Source: Amycolatopsis anabasis
Lineage (GTDB): Bacteria; Actinomycetota; Actinomycetes; Mycobacteriales; Pseudonocardiaceae
Assembly (NCBI RefSeq): GCF_009765355.1
Contig: NZ_VTHK01000071.1
Coordinates: forward strand, 1 to 40,163
Reading direction: 5' to 3'
DNA: 40,163 nt
The position numbers were made by a program, and so were the translations under genes. Positions 1 to 7,898 of this stretch are shown here, one piece after another. The notes under the pieces are model-generated. The model made no database searches, was not told the DNA's origin, and saw only the letters and a program-made list of their open reading frames with translations. Positions within the stretch are counted from its first letter, which is position 1, and each line of letters opens with the position of its first letter.

Positions 1-59
1 CATCAGCCGAACCTCCGTCCAACGTGATCCACTCACAACGTGCACCTTTCGTGTCGCAC
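1..59 (-). mobile_element. 5' end of a second (inner) group II intron, runs off the window
   Basis: Directly after the reverse-transcriptase codons for GTPQGG, the minus strand reads GTGCGACACG, starting at 59. This matches the GUGYG consensus of bacterial group II intron 5' ends, as does the outer intron's own end at 1379. The protein reading frame becomes meaningless here. The break falls after the A of what would be the usual ATC (Ile) codon following PQGG, as expected for a clean insertion. Only 59 bases are visible, so the identity is inferred. A plain rearrangement junction is the alternative. Confidence 0.5.
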
Positions 60-789
60 TCCCACCCTGCGGGGTGCCGGTATCAGAGTCCTCGCGGTCG
101 CCGGTCTCGGTCATCACACCGGCCTTGAGGAACGCCTTCACCAGCAGCAGCAGCACGCGTTTGTCCTTCACCCGAGCGCGCACCCGGTCCATCAGGGCCG
201 TATGGTCGATCGAGTCGAAGCACGCCTCGATATCCGCGTCCAGCACCCACCGATAACCGCGGGAGCCGAACATGTGGATCTCGGCGATCGCGTCCTGCGC
301 CCGCCGCTTCGGCCGGAACCCATACGAAACCGGCAGAAAGCCTGCCTCGAAAATCGGTTCCAGCACCAGCTTCAACGCCGCCTGGACCACCCGATCCGCG
401 ATGGTCGGGATGCCCAGCTTGCGGAGCTTCCCCGAACCACCGGGCTTCGGGATCCTGCGCTCCCGCACCGGCACCGGCCGGAACGAGCCCTCCTTGAGGG
501 ACATACGCAGGTCGTCCAGGAACCCCGGGACACCCAGGCGCTGCTCGACATCGGCGGCGGTGAGACCGTCAACACCGGGCGTGTTCGCGCCCCGGTTGCC
601 CGCGACCCGGTGAAACGCCACGATCAGCGTCGCCGGGTCATGCACGAAGTTGAACACATCGTCGAACCTGCGGCCGGGATCGGCCGCCGCCCCACGGTGA
701 AGCTTGGCCTGCATCTCCGATACCCGCTGCCACGACCCCTTCGAGACCTCGGCCGGGGCACCACCGTTCGGTGGTGCGTCTTTCGGCAT
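60..789 (-). pseudogene. ltrA: Group II intron reverse transcriptase/maturase, N-terminal 243 codons, interrupted
   Basis: This is the intron-encoded protein of a group II intron, which copies intron RNA into DNA and helps splicing. The ATG at 789 has GGAGATGG just upstream. Visible reverse-transcriptase blocks are GIPTIADRVVQ (about residues 126-136), PVSYGFRPKR (153-162), the block RWVLDADIEACFDSIDH (180-196) with a catalytic Asp, and GTPQGG (238-243). Family members run to roughly 400-600 residues. The YADD block, the maturase X domain and any DNA-binding or endonuclease domain are missing because the gene is interrupted after codon 243 plus one base. If the interruption is a spliceable intron, the gene could still be functional through RNA splicing. 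Confidence 0.85.
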
Positions 790-1379
790 TACAGCCACCA
801 TCTCCTATCCATCCGCTGTCGCCCTTCCCCATGCACCGGGCTTTCCCCGGCTCGGAGTACTACGGCGACTCCGCCCCACCCCGGGCCGACCGGTCGACGA
901 TGAACCCAGCCCAACCATCCACAATGGATTCATGGCGGAGGGCGAGACCCGGGGTGGTTCCCGTGTTCACTGCGGTTCGCTTGATCGAGGAGGAGCCCGA
1001 CTCTGCCCCTGCGGTCTCGCCGCGCCTACGCCGCAGGCTTTCAGCGCGGCCTTCCGAGCCGTCGGCTTCACCACCCGGAAGTTCCCCAACCGCCGCTACA
1101 ACGGCAGGGACGCACCGCTCCCGGCCCACATCCACCAGATTCGAGCCGGTAAACCATTGAGAGGCTTTACGACATCGGTTCCTCGCGTGCTCCTTTCGAT
1201 CCCGCTCGCCGGACCCGCACCATCTGGCAGTACTGGCACGTCCCGGCTTTGTCAGGGCTGCTCCCAGCCTCCCCGGCACCTCCCGGATCAGCCTGCCCTC
1301 AGCTCCTGCCGGGCCGCTGCGACGACCCGACGGTGGTGGCCTCTCACCTCCACTCAAACCACAGCGCCTCACGGCGCAC
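790..1379 (-). mobile_element. Outer group II intron, 5' ribozyme region (domains I to start of IV)
   Basis: This is the non-coding stretch upstream of the intron-encoded reverse transcriptase. On the minus strand it begins GTGCGCCGTGAGGCGC at 1379, matching the GUGYG 5' splice-site consensus, and the first bases can fold as GCGCC-GTGA-GGCGC. The length of about 590 nt before the protein start fits domains I-III plus the start of domain IV. Short ORFs here are not convincing. The 3' half of the intron (rest of the protein, domains V and VI) lies outside the window. The exact 5' boundary is inferred from the consensus. Confidence 0.65.
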
Positions 1380-1952
1380 GAAACCCGTAATCAACGCCTT
1401 CGCCATCACCTTCGGTGACCGCTGGCCGGGAGCCGAAACCTACTAACCAAAACCGCCGGAAACACCGATCACGGGATAGACCCGCATGCTTCGCGTTCGA
1501 TCGAGCATGCCTGTATGGATTGGGCTGCTAGGTGTACTGACTCGCATCGTTGTTGATCGTTGGCGCGGATGGTTGATCTCAGATGCCGTACTGAGTTGGA
1601 CGGGCTGCGCCGGGCGGCCCCGGTGTCGGGGTGTGGCTGTGGGGCATGGGAATGCGCGGCTGACGCCGCATGGTCGACTGGTCTGGTCGTGCGGATTGCG
1701 GCGGGCCGTCCGGTGGCGCAATTCGCCGCCGAGATGGTCGGCGGGCCCTGGCTCCCGAACGCCCCGACTCTGCCGTCCGGCGTCCCTCGCCTCCGCGGGC
1801 TTTATGTCGCAGCAACAAGAGGAAAACGTGATCTACATAATGACCGCTGAGCTATCCGAGAGGTTCTGGGGTGAAATTTGTCAATCGTCGTCCGTGTATA
1901 TGGTGCTTTGTGTGTATGCAGAAGGTGTTGTGTATCCGGATCATTCCCCTCG
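1380..1952. other. Gene-poor scar with a possible IS481-type transposase remnant
   Basis: No intact gene is seen between the intron 5' end and the Nudix pseudogene. On the plus strand at about 1650-1740 two frames together read NARLTPHGRLV and then LVVRIAAGRPVAQFAAEM. This resembles the N-terminus of IS481-family transposases (LTPxGR...GRPVAxVAAEM). It is frameshifted, lacks a DDE domain, and so would be a fragment. The 3' part (about 1800-1950) is AT-richer than the rest and shows nothing recognisable. Confidence 0.3.
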
Positions 1953-2594
1953 TCATTGATCGCCGAAGATCCGCACAGCCACCCCGGGTGGCGGGCCGAG
2001 TCGCAGGGTCCAGTTGGCGAGCGCGGTGTTCCGCGTGCGGTAACCGGCTTCAGCGTCGGAAGTCCAGATCCCTCGCCTTGCGGCCTGGTCGCGTCTCGCG
2101 CGTTCCTTGGTCATTTCATCGTAGAATCGCAGCAGGGCTTGATGTCCGGCAGTAGTGCCCTCCTCGGTGGAGAGATAGCTCGAGATTGCCTCGGTTAATC
2201 CGGCGTCATTGAAGACGGAATTATCTAATACTGATCTCCACAAGACCCCGTCGCTGTTGGCTACCGTGACGCGCTCTGGGTTGGCTACCTTTATGGAAAA
2301 GGTGAACCAGCGGGACATCCCGCCAATCTCACTGCGGTCGTCGATGGCGCCAAGATAGCTGCCGACTTCGGTTACTCCTAAGCCGGTAGTCGTCCGGACC
2401 GACCGTACCAGTGCGGCATCGAGTTCTTCACCAGCCTTGACCGTACCTCCAGGCAGAGTTCAGAGAGTCGGCGCGGACGTACGCGCCCGGGCTACCAGAA
2501 GCAGCCTTCCTTGATGAGACACCAATCCATGCACGCCGATACTTTTAATACCGGCATTTTCAGCAGCTTCACGTAATGTCTTGTAAGTGCTCAT
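1953..2594 (-). pseudogene. Nudix-fold protein with internal TGA and eroded Nudix box
   Basis: The minus-strand frame opens with ATG at 2594 (MSTYKTLREAAENAG) and continues to 1953, 214 codons, broken by a TGA at codon 45 (2460-2462). The TGA sits where Nudix proteins usually have Trp before LPGG (here TL-stop-TLPGG), so a TGG to TGA change is the simple explanation. Downstream, GGTVKAGEELDAALV is Nudix-like, but the catalytic REVxEExG segment reads RSVRTTTG, so the metal-binding glutamates are gone. The C-terminal half continues as an apparently protein-like frame of about 120 residues. Alternatives are a shorter non-enzymatic protein starting at 2318, or a sequencing error at the TGA. Confidence 0.6.
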
Positions 2595-2707
2595 TGATTA
2601 TCGTCTCTTCAGTTAGTTCCTATTTCGGGATGGGTACGGGCCGTACCCGCACTCGACCTTGCGACGAGCGGTTGACGTTGTCCGGAGGGTTCTTGCTCGA
2701 ATTCGCC

Positions 2708-3049
2708 TCATGACCCGGGGCCTTCGCGGGTCGTCCGCTGGACATAACCAGGAACGACCCTGCCTGTTTCGTAGGCCCAGACGACGAGCCCCACACGGCT
2801 CAGTACACGGGTACGTTCGAGGATCGCTTTTACGTGAGTGCGGACGGTCTCCTCGGCTATGCCGAGCTCGCGGGCGATCTGTTGATTGGTTTTCTCCCGG
2901 AGGATGAGTTGCAGCACGTCGTCGTGTCGTTTGGACAGTGGCACCCGTAGCGCCCCCTGTCCGAGTGGTCGGAGGGGCGCGGGCTCCTGGACGCGTTGGA
3001 GGGCCTGTTCCACGGTTGCGAGAGATGCGGGAGGCTGCGCTCGGCTCAT
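2708..3049 (-). CDS. Single-domain LuxR-type helix-turn-helix protein
   Basis: This 113-residue protein is almost entirely a LuxR/GerE DNA-binding domain at residues 38-100 (LSKRHDDVLQLILREKTNQQ, IARELGIAEETVRTHVKAIL). It has no receiver or ligand domain. The segment after the recognition helix, GLVVWAYETGR, is nearly the same as in both domains of the upstream neighbour. The ATG at 3049 overlaps the upstream stop by 4 bases (ATGA), so translation is probably coupled. It is the last gene of the long minus-strand operon. The target is unknown; local autoregulation is possible but not shown. Confidence 0.8.
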   Translation of the reverse strand: MSRAQPPASLATVEQALQRVQEPAPLRPLGQGALRVPLSKRHDDVLQLILREKTNQQIARELGIAEETVRTHVKAILERTRVLSRVGLVVWAYETGRVVPGYVQRTTREGPGS

Positions 3050-3960
3050 CGGTTATTCCCTCCGGCTCGTGTGCTGATCAACGCGCTGGAGCCGGTCTCA
3101 CGGAGGCGCGGCTGCTCGCGCAGTCCTCCGCCGCGGCTGTCGCACACTGTGGTGAGTTGCTCCGTACTGGATCGGGCGAGCTGGCCATATCGACGGCGCA
3201 GTTCTTGCAGCTTCGCCCGTTCCGCTGCCAAGAGGTGATACAGCTCCACGCTGCTGGGGAGGCTGGACGTGAGTTCGTGGTCGGTCAGGGCGGCGGTGCA
3301 GTAGCCCGACTCGTAGGCCCAAACAGCGAGTTCAGTGCGGTTGTGTGTATCGGTCTTGCCGTAGATCACCTGCAGGCGCGACTTCGCGGCCTCAACGCTT
3401 GCGCCACCGAGCTCGCGGCCGATCTCCAAGTTGGAGTTTCCGAGCAGCACGGAGTCCAGCACGTGCCGCTGTCTCTGGGAAAGGCCGAGGGATGTCGCGT
3501 TAGGACGAGGTTCCGACTGAGATGAGAACAGGTCCGGCAGGTGAGGGTCGGAGCGGGTGGCCTCCGTCGTGGCCGGCTGCCCGGTGAGCTGTTCATAACG
3601 GCGGCGCAGATCGTGACTTTTCGCTCGTTCGATCGCGATGAGGTGGGCCAGCCGCGCGCGGTTCGTCAGGTCATGGGTGATTTTGCGCTCGGCGTGGGTG
3701 GCGGTGCGGTAGCCCGTCTCATACGCCCAGACGACGAGGCCGGTGTTGTCGTTCGCGCCGATACGGAAGGAGACCTCGTGGAGGCGGGTGGTGACCGTGG
3801 TCAAGCTGAGAAGGAGTCTCCGCGCGATTTCTGGACGGTTGATTCCCTGCAGGGCGAGATCCAGCACTCGCCGGTGTTTCTCGGGAAGGTCGATGGGGCG
3901 GGCTGGCTTGCCGGGTTGTGGTGGCGGAAGCCTGGGGCCACTGAGTCCGCGAGGCATGTC
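3046..3960 (-). CDS. Tandem double LuxR-type helix-turn-helix regulator
   Basis: The frame is open upstream to 4194, but that part lies inside the STAND gene. I chose ATG at 3960 (MPRGLSGPRLPPP), which has CGGAGAC upstream, giving 304 residues. Two LuxR-type domains are visible: residues about 23-90 (DLPEKHRRVLDLALQG...EIARRL) and about 145-215 (GLSQRQRHVLDSVLLG...EIGRELGG). Each ends in a LxVWAYExGY segment, and each is followed by an ERAK-x-xxLRRRY-x-QL helix, so the protein is an internal duplication of about 120 residues. The next gene is a third copy. No sensor domain is seen; the upstream STAND protein could supply sensing (inference). Confidence 0.75.
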   Translation of the reverse strand, partial: DMPRGLSGPRLPPPQPGKPARPIDLPEKHRRVLDLALQGINRPEIARRLLLSLTTVTTRLHEVSFRIGANDNTGLVVWAYETGYRTATHAERKITHDLTNRARLAHLIAIERAKSHDLRRRYEQLTGQPATTEATRSDPHLPDLFSSQSEPRPNATSLGLSQRQRHVLDSVLLGNSNLEIGRELGGASVEAAKSRLQVIYGKTDTHNRTELAVWAYESGYCTAALTDHELTSSLPSSVELYHLLAAERAKLQELRRRYGQLARSSTEQLTTVCDSRGGGLREQPRLRETGSSALISTRAGGNNR

Positions 3961-4009
3961 GTGTTGTCTCCGTTCGGATGGTGTGGTGACATCTGGGACC
4001 GCTCGCTGG

Positions 4010-6004
4010 TCACTCGTTGTCGGCGTCCCGCCGCTCGCAGCGGTCGCGGAGGTCTTGGAGTTTGGCGCGTTCGGCGGCGCGGGCGGCCAGGCCGGTGTCG
4101 GCGAGGTCGGCCAGTGCGCGCGCCGTGGCGACGTTGCCGCGGGCGAGTTCGAGTTCTCCGAGCCGGAGGCGGGTGCAGGCCAGGTTGTGGGCATCGGGTT
4201 CGGTGTCGCGTGTGAACAGTGTCTGCGCGGTCTTCAGGGCGGCTTCGGCTTCGTTCTCGCGCCCGGGGAGTTTGAGGAGTTGCTCGCCGGTCGCCATCAG
4301 GGCGATGGCCCGGCTCCGGTGGCGGTGGAGTCGGTCGTATCCGGTGGCGGCTAGCGCGAAGCGGTACGCGGCGTGCTCGTGGTCGCCGACGAGGGCGGCG
4401 AGGATGCCGAACGTGCGGTGCGCCTTGGCTGCCGCGCGATCGTCGCAGTGGGCTTTCGCCCAGTGGTCGGCTTGTTCGGCCAGCGCGCGGGCGGTGTCGG
4501 CGTTGCCCAGGTAGGCCTCGCTGCGTGCCTGCCGGTGGAGCGCGCTGATCTCGGCCGCGGGGTCGTGGCACTTCCGCGCGGCCTGGACGGCGAGTTCGCT
4601 GAGCTGGGCGCCGAGGCCGTGGTCGCCGAGCTGGATGACCGCGACGGCCCAGGCGTGTTCGATCCGGGTCACCTCGCGGAAGTGCCCGGCCTGCATGGCC
4701 ATCTCGAGCACCGGCAGGAGCGCGGCGCGGCGTGCGTCGAGCCAGTCGAGGGCGGTGTCCCGGTCGTCGAGCCGAGCGGGTAGCGAGAAACCTGTGGCCC
4801 CGGCCGGGGGGTGCCACTCCAGCGCCGAGCGGCGCGGCATGACGCTGGCGGCGGCCTTGCGCGCGGTCTCGACGAACCACTGCACCTGGCTCCACCGCAG
4901 GCTCGCGGATACCGGCTCGGTCTTGGCCTGCCGGTAGGCGTGCTCGTGGACGGTGGGGTCCAGGCGGTAGGTGTCCTCACCGGTTTCCAGGACCAGCTTG
5001 TCCCGCACGAAGTTGTCGAGCAGTTCGCCGGCGAATTCGGCCGTCAGCAGTCCCGAGAGGAGGGAGAGGAGGAGTGTCTTGTCGAACTCGGCGTCAGGAG
5101 CCGTGACACCCAGCGCGCGATACAGGTAGCACTGCGGGCGGGTGAACGTGGCGTGGACGGTGTTGAGGGCTTCCAGGGTGTAGGTCATCGCGGTTTCTGT
5201 GATCGAGGCACCGTCGTGGTGCGGGGTGCCGAGGCGGTTGAGGAGTTTCGGTAGCGAGCCGTCTCCGACGGAGGCGCTGATGATCAGCGGCATGATCGAG
5301 CCGGGGCGGCCGCCGGTGTATGCGGTGACGAGGTCGGCCACGGCCGGATCACCGTTGGCGTAGTCGTGGCCGAGGTAGGCCGCCAGCATCTGATCGACCC
5401 CCCGCCTGGTCAGCGCGGGTATCTCGATGCGGCGGCCGCCGGTGGCGATCAGCTCGGGCAGCGGCCGCCGACTGGTGACGAGGGTGAGGGCCTCGGGGGA
5501 GGCGGGCACCAGCGGCAGCACCTGGGTGCCGCTGAGGCCTGCCTCAGCCAGGACGGCGAGCCGTTTGCCCGCGGTCACCGACCGGTAGAGCAGCACGCGT
5601 TCGGCTGCTTCCTGCGGTACCTGTTCCGGCGGGATTCCGAGGGCGCGCAGGGCCATGCCGAGCGCGTCGGTGGCGGCGGTCGCGTTGAGATCGAGGTAGA
5701 GCTGCCCGTCGGCGAACTCGTCCTGGCGGTCGAGCAGCCACGTGATCGCGAGCGCTGTCGTGCCCATGCCGCGGTCGGCGAACAGGTTCACGACCCGCGC
5801 GCGGCCGCCGCGCCGCTGGGCGAGGTCAGCGATCCGGGCCAGGTCGTCGACCCGGTTGGCGAACTCGCCGTAGAGGGGCAGCTGGCGGGGGACGAGTTTC
5901 GGCTTCTGGGGTGAGAAGTAGATGGGTCCGTGGATCGTGCTGGCCTGGACCACCTGCCCGTGGTTCGTGCCGGACAGGGTCGAGGTGACCTGCTGGTCGG
6001 TCAT
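4010..6004 (-). CDS. STAND-type NTPase-like protein with RHIM-like N-terminal motif and TPR C-terminus
   Basis: 664 residues. The N-terminus carries SGTNHGQVVQASTIHGPIYF (residues 11-30), a match to the N/G-x-V-x-Q-A-x-x-x-G pattern of bacterial amyloid signalling motif BASS3 (RHIM-like). VPRQLP (38-43) and an NB-ARC-like region follow. The P-loop reads ADRGMGTTALA (76-86), so the Walker A lysine is replaced by Thr. A winged-helix-like middle and an Ala-rich, TPR-like C-terminus (about 400-655) complete the architecture. In this family the C-terminus senses a ligand and the N-terminal motif templates a partner effector carrying the same motif. It overlaps the upstream gene by 4 bases and sits directly before the LuxR-type genes. 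The missing lysine suggests weak or absent ATP hydrolysis. Confidence 0.75.
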   Translation of the reverse strand: MTDQQVTSTLSGTNHGQVVQASTIHGPIYFSPQKPKLVPRQLPLYGEFANRVDDLARIADLAQRRGGRARVVNLFADRGMGTTALAITWLLDRQDEFADGQLYLDLNATAATDALGMALRALGIPPEQVPQEAAERVLLYRSVTAGKRLAVLAEAGLSGTQVLPLVPASPEALTLVTSRRPLPELIATGGRRIEIPALTRRGVDQMLAAYLGHDYANGDPAVADLVTAYTGGRPGSIMPLIISASVGDGSLPKLLNRLGTPHHDGASITETAMTYTLEALNTVHATFTRPQCYLYRALGVTAPDAEFDKTLLLSLLSGLLTAEFAGELLDNFVRDKLVLETGEDTYRLDPTVHEHAYRQAKTEPVSASLRWSQVQWFVETARKAAASVMPRRSALEWHPPAGATGFSLPARLDDRDTALDWLDARRAALLPVLEMAMQAGHFREVTRIEHAWAVAVIQLGDHGLGAQLSELAVQAARKCHDPAAEISALHRQARSEAYLGNADTARALAEQADHWAKAHCDDRAAAKAHRTFGILAALVGDHEHAAYRFALAATGYDRLHRHRSRAIALMATGEQLLKLPGRENEAEAALKTAQTLFTRDTEPDAHNLACTRLRLGELELARGNVATARALADLADTGLAARAAERAKLQDLRDRCERRDADNE

Positions 6005-6291
6005 GCGCCGCTCCCCGGCGATTCCCGGGGCGTGCTGCTCCCTTCGAGGTTGGGGGCGGGTCGGCTGTGTGGTCGCGGAACGGGGTCGGTCACGTCGAGG
6101 TCTCCGGTCGGTATGGGCTGGGTTGGCAGGTCAGGTGGTTCCGGCTCGGTGGCCGGTGGACGGCGGGCTTCAGGTCGTGGTGGTGGCCGGTTGGCGCGGC
6201 GTGTCCACCAGGTGAGCAGCCCGAAGGGCACGGCGAAGAGCACGGCGGGGCCTTGCCAGATGCCCAAGGCGAGCCACAGCACCGTGGTCAT
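6001..6291 (-). CDS. Small membrane protein with proline-rich tail
   Basis: 96 residues from ATG 6291; the longer upstream extension of the frame lies in the neighbour and is not credible. The N-terminus MTTVLWLALGIWQGPAVLFA continues to FGLLTWW as one or two membrane-spanning segments. A basic RRANR stop-transfer and a Pro/Thr/Asp-rich cytoplasmic-type tail follow. It overlaps the gene before (ATGA at 6288-6291) and the STAND gene after (ATGA at 6001-6004), so it is part of the same translational chain. No family was recognised. A membrane anchor for the STAND protein is only a guess. Confidence 0.65.
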   Translation of the reverse strand: MTTVLWLALGIWQGPAVLFAVPFGLLTWWTRRANRPPPRPEARRPPATEPEPPDLPTQPIPTGDLDVTDPVPRPHSRPAPNLEGSSTPRESPGSGA

Positions 6292-6482
6292 CGGTTGGGC
6301 TCGCCGCGAGCGGGCGGGGCGGCCAGCTCCAGGGTGAGCAGGTGGACCGCCAGGGTGAGGGCGACGGTGCCGAGCACGGCGAAGAGCGCGGCGAGCACGA
6401 AGAGGATGGCGGCCGCCACGAGCAGGGCGGCCGCCATCGAACCGGCGGGTCCGCTGTGGATCGGGGTGAACCAGTCCCACAC
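6288..6482 (-). CDS. Very small membrane protein
   Basis: 64 residues from GTG 6482 (reads WDWFTPIHSG), or 49 from ATG 6437 (MAAALLVAAAILFVLAALFA). The sequence is dominated by one long hydrophobic stretch, AAALLVAAAILFVLAALFAV onward through LALAVHLLTL, enough for two spanning helices. It ends in a charged tail. The GTG start lies 2 bases after the stop of the upstream zinc-ribbon gene, and the stop overlaps the next start by 4 bases. This packing is the main argument that it is real. Function unknown. Confidence 0.55.
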   Translation of the reverse strand: MWDWFTPIHSGPAGSMAAALLVAAAILFVLAALFAVLGTVALTLAVHLLTLELAAPPARGEPNR

Positions 6483-6483
6483 G

Positions 6484-6951
6484 TCACGCTCCGGACGGGG
6501 CATCGAAGCGGTCGCCGCAGTTCTCGCAGACGGCCACCCCGTCGATGGTGTGGAACTCGCGGGATCGGCACACGAAGCAGCGCGGCACCAGGCGGGCGCG
6601 GCCGGGCCGACCGTCCTGGTCGACGGTGTCATTCGGGCAGTTCTCGGAGCCGTCCGCGTGCACGGCCACGTCCGAGTCGGGCACGGTCCGGAGTTGCCCG
6701 CCGCAGGTGGCGCACTGCGGGAGATAGTCGACCAGGTGGACGACGTATCGTGCGCTGTCGCCCGGCGGCGGTGGGGGCACCGCGTAGCTGTCCAGTTCGT
6801 AGCGTTCGGCGTGCTTGCCGGGGTGGCGGAGCCGCCGGACGCGGCCGCACCGTTCGACGCCGTGGGCGTCCTTGCCGACGATGAGGTCACCCGGCTCGGC
6901 CTGGGCCAGCCGGGTCGAGGTGCGGCGGCGGGTCGGTGGGCTGGTGGTCAC
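6484..6951 (-). CDS. Zinc-ribbon protein of unknown function
   Basis: 155 residues from GTG 6951, which has AGAAGGGA about 7 bases upstream. Four to six CxxC-type knuckles are visible: CATCGG (about residues 80-85), a lone C in ENCPND, CFVCRS (about 124-129) and CENCGD (about 141-146). The protein therefore probably binds two zinc ions. The N-terminal half contains GDLIVGKDAHGVERCGRVRR, a small beta-rich segment. The start lies inside the 3' end of the upstream gene. Zinc ribbons of this sort bind nucleic acids or serve as scaffolds; nothing more specific can be said. Confidence 0.65.
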   Translation of the reverse strand: MTTSPPTRRRTSTRLAQAEPGDLIVGKDAHGVERCGRVRRLRHPGKHAERYELDSYAVPPPPPGDSARYVVHLVDYLPQCATCGGQLRTVPDSDVAVHADGSENCPNDTVDQDGRPGRARLVPRCFVCRSREFHTIDGVAVCENCGDRFDAPSGA

Positions 6952-7267
6952 AAGGGTTCCCTTCTCTTGGTGTCGGAACGGGTGGAGCCGGTGGGGGAGT
7001 GGAGCGGACCAGGACGCGGAAGCGGTGTCCTGCGCGGACGGTGCGGCTTGTGGCGTTGGACAGGCTCAGGCGCACCCGAACGATCGTCCACTGTGGACGC
7101 CAGGTGAGGCGTTTCGGTCCGAGCAGGGGTTTCCGTTCCGTGCGCGTGGTCACGACGCCGATGCTGCAACTGCGGAACCGGGGAAGGATCTCGTCGCCGG
7201 GTTCGAGTTCGTCGGCGCGTTTGACGACGCTCGCGTCCGGGCCGGTGGTGATCAGCGTCCAGGTCAT
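6887..7267 (-). CDS. Small beta-rich hypothetical protein
   Basis: 126 residues; ATG 7267 is preceded by GGGAGACC at good spacing. MTWTLITTGPDAS, the acidic turn ADELEPGDEILPRF, and alternating VTTRTERK / TIVRVRLSLS strands suggest a small beta-barrel. The last 30 residues are Pro-rich low-complexity. The final 65 bases overlap the next gene in another frame, which is more than the usual 4-base overlap, so its tail or the neighbour's start could be misjudged. No family was recognised. Confidence 0.5.
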   Translation of the reverse strand: MTWTLITTGPDASVVKRADELEPGDEILPRFRSCSIGVVTTRTERKPLLGPKRLTWRPQWTIVRVRLSLSNATSRTVRAGHRFRVLVRSTPPPAPPVPTPREGNPCDHQPTDPPPHLDPAGPGRAG

Positions 7268-7287
7268 CGCGGTCTCCCAAGGGATGG

Positions 7288-7653
7288 TCAGGCGGGTGGG
7301 ATGGTCCTTCCGGGGTTGCGGGTGGTTCGGGGTCTGGAGACGAGGGCCGTGCCGATCAGGGCGAATCGCGCGAGGCCGCCGCCGGGATCCAGCTCGTCCG
7401 CGGTCGGTGCGTGGTCGACGGGACGAACCCGCCGCTGGTAGGGCGGATGGGGACGGCGTGCGCGACCGGATCGGAACCGCAGGTTCAGGTCGGGACGCCA
7501 GCCATCGGCGAGCAGGCTGGCCAGCCGGTCGCGGAGGCGTCCCGCGACGGTGGCCGGGGAACGGTGCCGGACAAGGTGGACAAGCTGGCGAGTCTCGGAT
7601 TCAGGGCTGCGCGCTCCACCGCGCTCGGGCTCGGCGAGGATCAGGGTGCTCAT
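7288..7653 (-). CDS. Small basic hypothetical protein
   Basis: 121 residues from ATG 7653 (MSTLILAEPERGG); the longer upstream frame lies inside neighbours. The middle, QLVHLVRHRSPATVAGRLRD and RLASLLADGWRPDLNLRF, looks helical and the tail is basic and Pro/Arg-rich. Its ATG overlaps the upstream stop by 4 bases (7650-7653), and its stop lies 20 bases before the next start. The family is unknown, and the protein was called mainly from operon packing. Confidence 0.5.
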   Translation of the reverse strand: MSTLILAEPERGGARSPESETRQLVHLVRHRSPATVAGRLRDRLASLLADGWRPDLNLRFRSGRARRPHPPYQRRVRPVDHAPTADELDPGGGLARFALIGTALVSRPRTTRNPGRTIPPA

Positions 7654-7898
7654 GGCGCGCTCCCGGATGCCCGCGCGGCCGCGATCAGCACACCCACGTC
7701 GCGGAACCGGTCCCGGGCCGCGTCGATGTCCCGGTCCAGCTGGGCATACCCGCCTCCACATCCGAGGCAGAAGGCCGCTCTCGCGCAGGACCGCAAAGCC
7801 ACGAGCACCTTCCTGAGGTGTGCGTGCTCGGCTTCCAGTTCGGCGAGGGTCCGCGCGGCCGCGGCGGGTGTCGGGTGCTCGGTCGTCGCGCAACTCAT
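7650..7898 (-). CDS. Small helical protein with a Cys pair
   Basis: 82 residues from ATG 7898. Most of the length is predicted helix (ARTLAELEAEHAHLRKVLVA and LDRDIDAARDRFRDVGVLIA), giving a helical hairpin around a central SCARAAFCLGCGGGY segment with three cysteines, possibly a metal site. It overlaps the upstream gene (ATGA at 7895-7898) and the downstream gene (ATGA at 7650-7653). No function was recognised. Confidence 0.6.
   Translation of the reverse strand: MSCATTEHPTPAAAARTLAELEAEHAHLRKVLVALRSCARAAFCLGCGGGYAQLDRDIDAARDRFRDVGVLIAAARASGSAP

Noticed and set aside
40..903. Long plus-strand open frame over the intron reverse transcriptase
   Set aside because: It is the antisense shadow of the RT gene; composition is His/Arg/Pro-rich and no motif is seen.
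3801..4895. 364-residue minus-strand frame
   Set aside because: Arg/Pro-rich shadow of the STAND gene in another frame.
5366..5914. Plus-strand Gly-rich frame opposite the STAND gene
   Set aside because: Antisense shadow; the minus strand shows clear domains.
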